Source of the DNA: Phycisphaerae bacterium
GTDB taxonomy: Bacteria > Planctomycetota > Phycisphaerae > UBA1845 > UTPLA1
NCBI GenBank assembly: GCA_023150615.1
Contig: JAKLKO010000005.1
Coordinates: 124,001 to 188,000 of the forward strand
DNA length: 64,000 bases
Direction: 5' to 3'
A model generated the notes under the pieces. That model ran no database searches. It worked only from the letters and a program-made list of their open reading frames with translations, and had not been told where the DNA came from. Each line of letters starts with the position of its first letter. Position 1 is the first letter of the stretch. Positions 41,428 to 50,416 of this stretch are shown here, one piece after another. The position numbers and the translations under genes are program-made.

Positions 41428-43177
41428 ATTCCGCGTACGTGACGGGCAGGCGCACGGACGCGTGGGGGCGGGCCTGCAACCCGTCGGGCAGCGGCGCCTC
41501 GGCCGGAAAGGCGCGGACGACGACGAGCGGCAGCGGTCGCTGCAATCGGGCCTCGAGCGAGGCGAGTTCCGCGACGCCCGACTTGAGGTCGCCGCTCGCG
41601 GCGGCGGAGACAACCGCGACGGTCGGTCGCTCCGACTCGCTCCATCCCATCTGATCGCAGAACAACCGGACCGGGTCATCGTCGCGCCGGGCGATGACCG
41701 CGATGCGCGGCGGTTTGGCGACTTGACTTGCCAGTTCGCGGGAGAACGCCTCGCGTAGATGCGTACTGCCGGAACAGGCGTAAAAAAGCTCGGTGTCGTT
41801 GACGCGGTCGCAGATGCCGCGCGCGATTTTCGCCGCAACGGCCGGCGCGATGTCCAGCGCGTCGACAAACCGCGCGGTCGACAGCAGCGTCGGCGCGCCG
41901 CTGTTGCCGAGCACGACCGCGTGGGCGATCCGGTTCGCAAGCGCGACCACGGTGGCGGCGACTTGCGCGGCGCCGCGCTGCGATCGGTCCGGCGCAATCA
42001 AATCATGACCCGCCGCCGCCTCGATCGTGGTTCGCGGCAGGCGCCACTCCTCGAGCACGGCGCGCGTCACATCGGCGTGCGTGAAACCGAGCGCATGGCG
42101 TTCGATCGCGGAGAGGTCGGAGGATTCGACGCCGCAGCGATCCAGGAGCGGCCGGTAGACGTCGGGATAGAGGTCGTCGATGACCATGCGGCCGATGTCG
42201 TGCAACAGGCCCGCGAGGAAGAGTTGATCCGCGTCGGGGCGGTGGATGGCGCTGGCCAGGTCCTCTGCGACGAACGCGGTTGCGAGCGAGTGTTCCCAGA
42301 AGTGCTGCGGAACGAGCCCGCCGGGCAGAACGCCGTCGAAGTGATCGATCGTGAGGATCGCGATCGCGAGGTTGCGGATGCTCGTCATGCCGAGGCGCTT
42401 CACGGCTTCGGGGATGTTCCGTGCGCCCGTCCCAGTGCCGTACGCGGATGAATTCGCACCGGCCAGCAGCCGGAGCGAGAGCGCCTGGTCGAGTCGCACG
42501 GCGGCCGCGATGTCCTGGAGCGAACTGGCGCTGCTCTGAGTGAGTTTGATGACGTGCTGGAGGACGGGCTGAATGCCGCGAAGCTGCTGCTTGGCGCGAA
42601 TCTCCTCAATCGTGATCGGGGCCGGCGTAACTCTTGTTTGCCCCGGAGTCGGCGCGGGGGTTGACGCGGGCCTCGGCGACGGAGTCGTCGCGGCCGGCGA
42701 CACGTTTGACGTGCCCGGCGCTGGCATCGCGGGGGCCGCTCGCGGGGACGATTGCGACGCGCTCGGGTTGGCCGACGGCGGCGCATCCGCGGATGCGACC
42801 GGACGACTGCCCTCGCCGAGGTGTTCGCGGATGCGCGCGGTCAATTCCTCGGTCGAGAAGTTCGTCTTGAGAAGGTAGCCCTGCACGCCGACGTGTGCGG
42901 CCCGCTCGACCATCGCGCGCTCCGACAGCGCGGTGAGCATGATGACCGGAATGTCGCGCATCCGCGGATCGGCGCGCAGCAGCTTGAGACACGTAATCCC
43001 GTCCATCTGCGGCATGGCGATGTCGAGCAGGATCAGGTCCGGCCGGCGCTTCTGCACCAGGTCGAGCGCTTCAGGTGCGCTTGCGGCCGAGATCGTCTCG
43101 TAGCCGAAGAGTCGAAGCGTGGCGGCGATGGGCTCGCGAAAGATCGGCATGTCATCAACGATCAGAATCGTGCTCAT
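41363..43177 (-). CDS. response regulator with HDOD domain
   Basis: A 604-residue protein. Residues 1-120 form a receiver: 'IVDDMP', phospho-acceptor D52 in 'LILLDIAMP', 'LTALSE' and 'LLKTNF'. After a long Pro/Ala/Ser linker comes an HDOD domain (about 195-400) with 'LRGIQPVLQHVIKL', 'AVRLDQALSLRLLAGANSSAY' and 'AVKRLGMTSIRNLAIAI'. The helical core contains 'HFWEHSLATAFVAEDLA' and 'LFLAGLLHDIGR'. HDOD proteins relate to HD-GYP domains but usually lack phosphodiesterase activity; here some HD-type residues are present ('LLHDIG'). The C-terminal 150 residues look like a degenerate receiver. The gene starts inside the stop of the sensor kinase gene (ATGA). Confidence 0.88.
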   Translation of the reverse strand: MSTILIVDDMPIFREPIAATLRLFGYETISAASAPEALDLVQKRRPDLILLDIAMPQMDGITCLKLLRADPRMRDIPVIMLTALSERAMVERAAHVGVQGYLLKTNFSTEELTARIREHLGEGSRPVASADAPPSANPSASQSSPRAAPAMPAPGTSNVSPAATTPSPRPASTPAPTPGQTRVTPAPITIEEIRAKQQLRGIQPVLQHVIKLTQSSASSLQDIAAAVRLDQALSLRLLAGANSSAYGTGTGARNIPEAVKRLGMTSIRNLAIAILTIDHFDGVLPGGLVPQHFWEHSLATAFVAEDLASAIHRPDADQLFLAGLLHDIGRMVIDDLYPDVYRPLLDRCGVESSDLSAIERHALGFTHADVTRAVLEEWRLPRTTIEAAAGHDLIAPDRSQRGAAQVAATVVALANRIAHAVVLGNSGAPTLLSTARFVDALDIAPAVAAKIARGICDRVNDTELFYACSGSTHLREAFSRELASQVAKPPRIAVIARRDDDPVRLFCDQMGWSESERPTVAVVSAAASGDLKSGVAELASLEARLQRPLPLVVVRAFPAEAPLPDGLQARPHASVRLPVTYAEFIRTCTSLAESTEASAVAPRP

Positions 43178-45828
43178 GTCTTGGCCTCGCAGAGGATCCG
43201 GGCCGCGTCGCCGACCGGTGCGGCTTCCGCCAGGTCGGCGCGCAGCGAACATCGAATTGTGGTGCCCTTTCCGGGCGCGGTCTGCGCGATCACTGTGCCG
43301 CCGTGCGCCGCGACGATCCCGCGGCAGATGGCCAGTCCGAGTCCGGCCCCCTGCACGTGGTTTTCGCCGACGACGCCCGAGTTGAGCGCGAACGCCTGCC
43401 CGAGCTGCGCCGCCACCTCGGGCGGCATGCCACAGCCCGTGTCGCTGACGGTCATCTCGACCCGCCGGCCGTCGGCGCATGTCCGGCCGGTCACGTCGAC
43501 GCGGATCGAACCGGCCCGCGTGTGCTTGCACGAATTGCTCAGGAGGTTGACGAGCAGTCGCCGGATCGCGGCGGCGTCTCCGTTCATCTGCACGTCCTCC
43601 GGAGTTACGCGAACCTTTAGCTCCACGTTCGATTCATCGACCAGCGGCCGAACCGTGTCGATCGCTGCCCCGCAGGTCTCCGCCAGGTCCACCGTCGTCC
43701 AGTTCCATTGCGCCGCGCCGCTGTTCAGCCGCGCCACCTCGAGCAGGTCGCCGACGAGTCCGGCCATGCGGATCGCCTCGTCGTGGATGCCCTTGAGAAA
43801 CGTGTCGAACTCCGCAGTTTCGCGCGCCGCATCCATCAGCAGGAACTCCGCCATGGCGCGAAGCCCGGCCAGCGGTGTGCGCAGCTCGTGGCCGACAATG
43901 CCGAGGACGCGCTCCTGCGCGCGGATGGCCTGCTCAAGGTGGTCATGTTCCTGTTCGATGCGCAGGCGCGTCAGGCGTTCGGTCTCCAGTCGCTTGCGCT
44001 CCGTGATGTTCTCGTGCGCGACGACGAGCCGCACGGCCTCGCCCTCGCCGAAGCGCGTCACGTTCACCGTGAACCAGCGCTGCTCCTCGGGACTGTGACA
44101 CGGGTACTCGAGGCAATAACTGTTCAGCTCGCCCCGCGCGATCGATCGCATCGCATTCGCCATTTCGATGGCGCGCTCCGAGTCCGCGCCCACCGCGCGC
44201 TCGCAAACCTCGACGTAATTGCGCCCGACGCACCAGTTCGGGCAGCGCAAGCCGTTCGACTTCGCGAACCGCCGCCACGCTTCGTTCACGGCCAGGACGC
44301 GCCCCTCGCGGTCAAGGATGGCGACGTGGTCCGTCAGCGCATCGACTGTGGCCTGGAGCATGTTGTAGGATTGCTCGCGCTCGGCGGCGATGCGGCGCTC
44401 GACAATGCCCAGCGCCAGGTAGTTCGCAACCGCCGCCAGCGAACGCATCGTCATTCCCGACATCCGTTTTCGCGAGAACATGGCGACCACGCCAACGAGC
44501 TCGTCGCCGTGCAGGAGTGGATAGCCCGCGAAACTGACCATCTTCTCGCGAAGGGCCCATTCCTGGTTGCCGACGTAGTGATCACCGATGACGTTGTTCG
44601 TCAGGTGCGGCTTGCGACTCGCCGCAATGCGACCGATCTTGAACGCCCCGAGCGGAACTCGGGCATGCCCGCCGTCGATGTGCGTGTAGAGGCCCGCGCT
44701 GGCCTTGAGCTCGAGCATCGCGTCGCCTTCGTGGTAGGTCCAGATCCGCGCAAAGGCCACATCGAGTCGATCGACGAACGCCTGGGCACAGCGCTGCAGC
44801 GACTCGTGGAGCGCCCGACCCGGTGCCACGGCGAGCGCGATGTCGGCCGCCAGCGCCGTGACGTTCGATCGTTCGTCGAGCTGCCGTGTCAGCTCGGCGT
44901 CCAGCGGGACGATGATCCAGTAATAAATGAGCGGCGAGGAAAACACCGTCATCAGCGTCGCGGTCACGAGGGCACGGACCCAGTCGGGCAGGCCGCCGAA
45001 GGCCGGCATCAGGCAGAAGAGGACGGCCTCGCAAGTCAGCACGACGGCGGCGATCTTGACGATCGCGGCGCGGAGTTTCGCCGTGTGCTCGGCGGCGTGG
45101 CTTCGCGTGCGTCGGACGATCAGCCACACCAGCAGCGGCACGGCGATGCTCAGAACGGCGAGCAGGACGGTGGTCTGCCACAGCGCGGACTGCGCCGCGG
45201 CCACGCGCTCATCGAGCGGCCGGATCACCTCGACGAAACCGGCCACGTCGCCGACTTGCCAGTCCCGCTTGGTGCTGGCCGGGTTGTTGTTGTGGCACAT
45301 CGTGCAGGTCTCTGACATCTGCTCGGCCACGGCGTAACGAAGCGACGGCCGGCCCTGGAACGTCTCGAACCGATAGAACGGCCGCTCGGGCGCGCGTCGT
45401 AGTTCGGCGAACGCCTCGCGCTCGAAGCCGTCCATTTCGGGGCGTCCCGCCCGCCACGGGAACGGATGATCGCCGCGGAGCCGGATCACCGCTCCGGGTC
45501 GGATCGACTCGTATTCGGCGGCGAGGTTGGCGAAGAACGTGGCCGGTGGCGGAATGGCCAGGCCGCGCTCCTTGTAGTCGTGGGCGACGGCGACGCCCTG
45601 GTCCCGCAGATGAGCGACGATCTCGCGGTCGTAGATCTTCCGCACGAGCAGCAGCGCGCGGGCGTGCAGTTCCGATCCCTGAAGCGCCATCGCTTCGGTG
45701 AGGTTTTGGGTGCGCCGATTGAGGACCCAGAGACCGCTGAGCAGCAGCCCCGCGATCAGCGAAAAGAGCAGGGCCGACGCGGCGCCCGGCCGTCGCAGCG
45801 TCCGGCTCGTGGATGACGTAGACGTCAT
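43174..45828 (-). CDS. sensor histidine kinase with c-type haem periplasmic domain
   Basis: An 884-residue protein. N-terminal helix (about 20-36), then a periplasmic domain like DUF3365/Tll0287 with a haem c site C175-T-M-C178-H179. Two further membrane regions (about 210-235 and 255-310) follow, then a GAF-like domain (about 335-490) and a PAS domain with 'ITERKR' at its end. The kinase core has H647 in 'GIVGHELRTPLAGLRA' and ATPase boxes 'LLVNLLSNSCKHT', 'VSDTGCGMPPE' and 'GAGLGLAICRGIV'. Covalent haem implies sensing of redox, O2 or NO at the periplasmic face. GGAGG precedes the ATG. It is coupled to its likely partner, the receiver-HDOD protein. Confidence 0.93.
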   Translation of the reverse strand: MTSTSSTSRTLRRPGAASALLFSLIAGLLLSGLWVLNRRTQNLTEAMALQGSELHARALLLVRKIYDREIVAHLRDQGVAVAHDYKERGLAIPPPATFFANLAAEYESIRPGAVIRLRGDHPFPWRAGRPEMDGFEREAFAELRRAPERPFYRFETFQGRPSLRYAVAEQMSETCTMCHNNNPASTKRDWQVGDVAGFVEVIRPLDERVAAAQSALWQTTVLLAVLSIAVPLLVWLIVRRTRSHAAEHTAKLRAAIVKIAAVVLTCEAVLFCLMPAFGGLPDWVRALVTATLMTVFSSPLIYYWIIVPLDAELTRQLDERSNVTALAADIALAVAPGRALHESLQRCAQAFVDRLDVAFARIWTYHEGDAMLELKASAGLYTHIDGGHARVPLGAFKIGRIAASRKPHLTNNVIGDHYVGNQEWALREKMVSFAGYPLLHGDELVGVVAMFSRKRMSGMTMRSLAAVANYLALGIVERRIAAEREQSYNMLQATVDALTDHVAILDREGRVLAVNEAWRRFAKSNGLRCPNWCVGRNYVEVCERAVGADSERAIEMANAMRSIARGELNSYCLEYPCHSPEEQRWFTVNVTRFGEGEAVRLVVAHENITERKRLETERLTRLRIEQEHDHLEQAIRAQERVLGIVGHELRTPLAGLRAMAEFLLMDAARETAEFDTFLKGIHDEAIRMAGLVGDLLEVARLNSGAAQWNWTTVDLAETCGAAIDTVRPLVDESNVELKVRVTPEDVQMNGDAAAIRRLLVNLLSNSCKHTRAGSIRVDVTGRTCADGRRVEMTVSDTGCGMPPEVAAQLGQAFALNSGVVGENHVQGAGLGLAICRGIVAAHGGTVIAQTAPGKGTTIRCSLRADLAEAAPVGDAARILCEAKT

Positions 45829-46147
45829 TCGCAGGTCCTCCGACTCCGTCCGGCGTCGACTCCGCTCGGACGAATCGCGCGGTACCGGTTTCGCCCGCAG
45901 ACGATCCGAAGCGCAACGACGCGTGCGGCGACGCGCTTCGTCCGCGGAGGGACCCCATCGGGCTATCGGTGCTACGGACCTGCGGCGTGACGTATCCGGC
46001 GAGGATCAGAGACGTTTTCGGGGCGTCTGATAACGCCGATCGATCGAGCTGTTCCGACCGGGAGTTATCGCGTCATGGGCGCTCCGCGCTGTTCAGGATT
46101 GCGTGTGGCTGAATCATTCGAGCCCGACGGATTGACCGTGCCGCGCG
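45829..46147. other. intergenic region, no gene seen
   Basis: 319 bases between the sensor kinase start and the dioxygenase stop. It must contain the kinase operon's promoter. I see no good -10 or -35, no repeat and no plausible small gene. Confidence 0.5.
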
Positions 46148-47374
46148 CTACCGCGCCCCCGGCGCATCCACCCCGCCGCCCTCCCGGCTCACCCAAGTCA
46201 GGTGGTAGTCCCGGTCCTCGATCTCGTGTGCCACGGTCGTCAACCGCAACTGCTTGTACGTATCGCACATCACCGCCAGCTCGCTCGTGCGGTCCGTGCC
46301 GACGCTCTTCTCGTACGTCCCCGGGTGCGGCCCGTGCGGAATACCCGCCGGGTGCAGGCTGATCGAGCCGGACATGATGCCGCGGCGACTCGTGAAGTTC
46401 CCGGCCACGTAAAAGAGGATCTCATCCATGTGCACGCTGGCGTGGCCGTACGGGCAGGGAATGGCCTTCACGTCGCCGCGCTGGAAGTAGTCGACCTTCC
46501 GCGGAACGAACGAGCACACGACGAAGTTGTTGCCCGCAAACGTCAGGTGGATCGTCGGCGGCAGGTGGATCGTTGACGTCTTCGGCTGATAGTCGTGGAT
46601 GTTGAATGCGAAGGGATAGACGAATCCATCCCAGCCCACGACCTCGACCGGGAAGTGCGGGTGCAGGTGCACCGTCAGCACGTCCTCGCGCTTCACGACA
46701 AGCTTGAACGGCGCCTTTCCGTGTTCCGCCTCGTGGTAGGTCAGCAGCGACTGCGGCGCGCGGAAGTCACGATGTGAATATGGCGCGTACATCGTGATCT
46801 GGCCGGAGCGGTTGCGCCACTCCTTCGGGATGTCGATGAACTGCGTGCCCTCGAAGACGAGGAACTCGGGCGCGGCGCCGTCGTCCCAGCGGATGCGATA
46901 GGGCGTGGCCCGCGGGATGTGTACGTAATCGTGCTCGCGGAAGGGCAGGACGCCGAAGAGCGTCTCGAATCGGCCGGTGCCCTTGAAGACGAAGTAGAGT
47001 TCGTCGCCGTCGCCGTTGGCGAAGAAGCGCGGCGAGCGCTCCGTCGGCTTGACCATGCTGATCTGTACGTCGGCGTTGAACATCAGCACGCGCCGCGCGT
47101 CGAGAAAGTCGCCCTTGAGCCGCAGGTCGAAGGTCTTGATGTGCCGCCGGTGGAGCGGCTGCTCGCCCAGCGGCTCGAACGGGCAGAAGCCCGGGATGGC
47201 GAGCTTCTCGACGGCGTTCTCGTCCGTGGGCGGCACGCGGTAGTAGAGGATGCTGAACGGGCCTTCGAAGCCCTCGCGGGTGTGGCAATGCTCCATGAGG
47301 AGCTTGCCCTGCTCATCGTGAAAGGTCGTATGAGGCTTGGGCGGGACTCGGCCGAGCTGCATGCGATGGATCAT
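46148..47374 (-). CDS. hmgA: homogentisate 1,2-dioxygenase family protein
   Basis: A 408-residue cupin-type dioxygenase. The iron ligands appear in 'HASVHMDEILFYVAGNF' (His, then Glu) and 'SISLHPAGIPHGPHPGTYE' with several His residues, matching the family's conserved order. Other family blocks are 'YFVFKGTGRFET', 'YVHIPRATPYRI' and 'FPVEVVGWDGFVYPFAFN'. It opens the ring of homogentisate to maleylacetoacetate in Tyr/Phe breakdown. A fumarylacetoacetate-hydrolase family gene is in the window (24551), but no maleylacetoacetate isomerase or HPPD gene was seen. Start at 47374. Confidence 0.85.
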   Translation of the reverse strand: MIHRMQLGRVPPKPHTTFHDEQGKLLMEHCHTREGFEGPFSILYYRVPPTDENAVEKLAIPGFCPFEPLGEQPLHRRHIKTFDLRLKGDFLDARRVLMFNADVQISMVKPTERSPRFFANGDGDELYFVFKGTGRFETLFGVLPFREHDYVHIPRATPYRIRWDDGAAPEFLVFEGTQFIDIPKEWRNRSGQITMYAPYSHRDFRAPQSLLTYHEAEHGKAPFKLVVKREDVLTVHLHPHFPVEVVGWDGFVYPFAFNIHDYQPKTSTIHLPPTIHLTFAGNNFVVCSFVPRKVDYFQRGDVKAIPCPYGHASVHMDEILFYVAGNFTSRRGIMSGSISLHPAGIPHGPHPGTYEKSVGTDRTSELAVMCDTYKQLRLTTVAHEIEDRDYHLTWVSREGGGVDAPGAR

Positions 47375-47498
47375 GTCGACGGCTCCTGTTCGGAGGGGAT
47401 TATAACCGGTTCGAGCGCGGCGATTCCGCCGGCCGCTCGCGCAGCGGAAACGGATGCGCCGCGGCGCGGATCGTGCAGCGAATCGGCGCCGAGTGATG

Positions 47499-49493
47499 CT
47501 ACGGGCAGGCCGTATTGGGATCGGTCGCGAGCTTGCTGACGAACGCCGCGAGGTCGCCGGCCGTGTCGACGTCGGCCGTCATCGTGTTGCCGTTCAGGTC
47601 GCTGACAAGGCAGTCGGTGCTCGTGAGCACGCAATCGACGAAGCCGTTCGTGTCGAGACCATCGACGCGTCCGTCGCCGTTGAAGTCGCCGGCGCAGCGG
47701 ATGAGCACGACGGCCCATCCCGCGCGGATCATGCCGCCGCCGTCGATCGCGCGGATCGGAAACGCGTCAAATCCGTAATAGCCGCCGTCCGGCGTGTAGA
47801 CGAGTTGCGTTGCGCCGTTCACCGTGACGGCCGTGCCGTGCGAACCGGGACCGGTGACGAGGTATGTGTGCGAATCCGTGAGATTCGGATCGGCCGTGAG
47901 CGGCGACGTCGGCGCAGTGGGGAGCGGATCGACGGCGAAGAGCCGCGCGTGCGTGGCCGTCGGCGCGACGTTTCCTGTCGGGGCCGGGAACGCCGATGTG
48001 AGCGTGAGCGTTGTGGTCTGCACACCGTTGGAGCCTGGATTGCCTGGGCTCGCCCCACCCGGACCCGCCGGGCCGAGGTTGGTGGTCGGTGCGTTCAGGC
48101 TGACGGCGGCCGAGACGGTCCGCGCGACTGCGGCCGACGAGCCGCCCGCCCCGCCTCCGCCATGTCCGCCGTTACCACCCGTGCCGCCGTTTCCACCGTT
48201 TCCGCCGGGACCGCCATCATCCGCGCCGGGTCCGCCGCTTGCGCCGGCGCCGCCGGAATTGCCGCTGCCCCGGTTGCCGCCCGCGCCGCCTGCAGCGCCG
48301 CCGACGGTGTTGAAGATGCAGTCGGTCGTGTTGATCGTGCCATCATTTGCCACGATCGCGACGGAAGAGCCGCCGTGCCCGCCGCCGGTACCGCCCGTGC
48401 CGGGGTAACCGCCCTCACCGCCACCCCCGCCGCCGCCGCCGCGGTCAGCGTTGCAGAAGAGGTCGCTCCGACCCCCGCCGCCACCTCCACCGCCCCCGCC
48501 GCCTCCGCCGGGACTTCCGATCGAGCCAGCGCCGCCGTCGCCAAATGGCGGCGTTCCGCCAAGGCCGTCCGCACCGGCTGCGCCGGGAGCGCCGGATTGT
48601 CCCGCCGCACCCGGGTTGCCGCCGCCGAAGCATGCATCGTCTTGTCCGCCAATTCCGCCGACACCGCCGGCGCCTCCTCCGGGCGCGGTTAGGCCCGGGC
48701 CGCCGGTCTGTCCGTCCGCCGTGTTGTATCCGCCGATGCCGCCGAAGCCCCCGCGTTGCGGCGAGCCGATCCCAAAACCGCCGGGTGTGCCGCCGCCGCC
48801 GTTTCCCGAGCAGCCGTTGCAGCCGCCCTGGCCGCTCGAGCCTGCTTGCCCGGGTGCCCCGAGGGAGCCGTTGGTGCCCGCCACGCCGTTGCCGCCGAGT
48901 CCGGCGGTGAGTGTGCAGCGCGCCAGGTTGAGCGTCGCCGTGTTCGATCGTGCCAGCAGCGCGACCGAGTGTCCCGAAGGCGATGCGTTGTTGGCCGAAA
49001 CGAGGCGGAGCCGGTCGATCAGGCTCGCGCTGGTCAGCGCCTGTGCGTAGGTTCCGATGGTTGAGCCGTTGACGACGGCCTGGGTGTTGCCGCGCGTCCA
49101 GAGGGGCGTGGGATCATAACCGCCGTAGATTGCGACACGGCCGGAAAGGACAAGTGTCTCATTGTACGTTCCGTTGGCGACGTAGACGTCGCGCGGCGGC
49201 GTGAGCAATCGCGCCGCGAGCACGGCCGCGCCGATCGTCTGCATCGGGGCGTCGATCGTGCCGGCGTTCGAGTCTAGCCCGGTGTTCCTGACAAAGATCG
49301 GTCCGCAGCGCATTCCGTCGATGCCGTCGCCGTTGCTGTCGGTAAACGCGTCGTCTGGCAGGTCGAGCGCGGCCGGCGGCGGATTCACCAGGCAGGCCGC
49401 GTCGATCGCGGTGGCGATGGATGGGACGATCGTAAGGGCCGTCATGGTCGGCAGCGCGACGACGATGAGCGCACGAAGTGCGCGGTGGCACAT
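47499..49493 (-). CDS. exported glycine-rich protein with dockerin-like tail
   Basis: A 664-residue secreted protein. After the signal peptide comes a DUF1565-like segment ('DSNAGTIDAPMQTIGAAVLAAR', 'DVYVANGTYNETLVLSG'), the start of a right-handed beta-helix. The middle (about 205-465) is a huge Gly-rich block with many GG, GGNGG and GAPG units and an 11-Gly run. Then come Ig-like strands and at the C-terminus two Ca2+-loop repeats: 'GDFNGDGRVDGLDTNGFVDC' and 'SDLNGNTMTADVDTAGDLA', a dockerin-like type I pair. Planctomycetes use such tails on many exported proteins. A surface-attached structural or sugar-binding role is inferred. Confidence 0.72.
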   Translation of the reverse strand: MCHRALRALIVVALPTMTALTIVPSIATAIDAACLVNPPPAALDLPDDAFTDSNGDGIDGMRCGPIFVRNTGLDSNAGTIDAPMQTIGAAVLAARLLTPPRDVYVANGTYNETLVLSGRVAIYGGYDPTPLWTRGNTQAVVNGSTIGTYAQALTSASLIDRLRLVSANNASPSGHSVALLARSNTATLNLARCTLTAGLGGNGVAGTNGSLGAPGQAGSSGQGGCNGCSGNGGGGTPGGFGIGSPQRGGFGGIGGYNTADGQTGGPGLTAPGGGAGGVGGIGGQDDACFGGGNPGAAGQSGAPGAAGADGLGGTPPFGDGGAGSIGSPGGGGGGGGGGGGGRSDLFCNADRGGGGGGGGEGGYPGTGGTGGGHGGSSVAIVANDGTINTTDCIFNTVGGAAGGAGGNRGSGNSGGAGASGGPGADDGGPGGNGGNGGTGGNGGHGGGGAGGSSAAVARTVSAAVSLNAPTTNLGPAGPGGASPGNPGSNGVQTTTLTLTSAFPAPTGNVAPTATHARLFAVDPLPTAPTSPLTADPNLTDSHTYLVTGPGSHGTAVTVNGATQLVYTPDGGYYGFDAFPIRAIDGGGMIRAGWAVVLIRCAGDFNGDGRVDGLDTNGFVDCVLTSTDCLVSDLNGNTMTADVDTAGDLAAFVSKLATDPNTACP

Positions 49494-49886
49494 GGATCGT
49501 CCCTCCTCTCAAGAGGATTGATTGTCCGGCCGTCCGCTCATCGTACTCGGAATTCGCGTTGCGATGCAATTGCATTCTGGTGCGGACGGCGACACGACTT
49601 GGCGGGCCGCGAGACGCCGGCCGATACCGCGCGCCGCGTCGATGGGCCCCGGGCCGGTTCGCGTTCTGGCATCCGGCATCTTGCCGGATGCGCGGTGCTC
49701 ACGGCGCCTTTGGACAAGGCTGGCACGTGGTCCAACCGCTCGTGCGAGGTCCGGTTTCCGAAGACAGTTCGCGTGTGTGTTCTGCGGTTGCGCCCGCCGG
49801 AGGTGGAAGGAAGTCGGCGTGAACGGGAGAGGCCCTCGCAACAGCGCGCGTGGAATGGTCCCTTTGCACCATGGCGACATGCCGAA
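49494..49886. other. intergenic region with a perfect hairpin, no gene
   Basis: 393 bases separate the glycine-rich gene from the gene at 49887-50261. A perfect nine-bp stem GCATCCGGC/GCCGGATGC (49669-49691, five-base loop) is the only clear structure. No T-run follows it on either strand. No coding frame looks real. Confidence 0.5.
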
Positions 49887-50261
49887 TTACTGGCCAGTGG
49901 TTGTGTCTCGATCGCGCGGCGAACCCGCGCGGATGCGAACAGGATCGGGAAAGTCGCGGTACAGCGCGCTCCGCACGTCCTTGACCATCGAGTACATGCG
50001 GACGTGCAGACGCTCGATCTCCCCGCTGCGCGTCGCGACGAGATCGAACGCATCCTCGAGCTGCCCGAGTCGCTCAATCTCGATCGAGATCTGGAACTCC
50101 CCCAGCTCGCTCGGGCCGAAGCCGTACTTCCGCCGACGCACGTGGTAGTCGTGCAGCAGCCCGCGCTGCTTGAGATACCCGAGGTAGCCGTGAACGGCCT
50201 CGACGAACTCCAGGTCCTTGTGCGAATCGACGAGGTTGCACCAGATCTCGAAGTGGTTCAT
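49887..50261 (-). CDS. small conserved protein, unknown function
   Basis: A 124-residue soluble protein. It begins 'MNHFEIWCNLVDSHKDLEF' and continues 'GYLGYLKQRGLLHDYHVRRR' and 'GPSELGEFQISIEIERLGQLE'. The alternation of strands and helices suggests a ferredoxin-like dimeric fold of stress-response or antibiotic-monooxygenase type. I recall similar proteins (DUF6614-like) but cannot confirm the number. GGAG precedes the ATG at 50261. The kinase-like gene at 50417 is divergent. Confidence 0.6.
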   Translation of the reverse strand: MNHFEIWCNLVDSHKDLEFVEAVHGYLGYLKQRGLLHDYHVRRRKYGFGPSELGEFQISIEIERLGQLEDAFDLVATRSGEIERLHVRMYSMVKDVRSALYRDFPDPVRIRAGSPRDRDTTTGQ

Positions 50262-50416
50262 GCCGCGCTCCGGACATCCGACGTTCCGCGGCCGGAGCGC
50301 TCCGGCCGGCGGGATTCGTTCGCGGATTGTACGCCAGACCGGCCGCGCGGGTTCGCGCAAGGCAGTGAGAATGGGCGGACTTGGGCGGTCGGCAACCGCG
50401 GCCTACACTAGAGGTC

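Noticed and set aside
48060-48900. Repeated GGN-type triplets considered as a CRISPR or tandem repeat array
   Set aside because: The repeats are codon-level Gly-rich coding sequence in frame within a secreted protein; there are no constant repeats with unique spacers.
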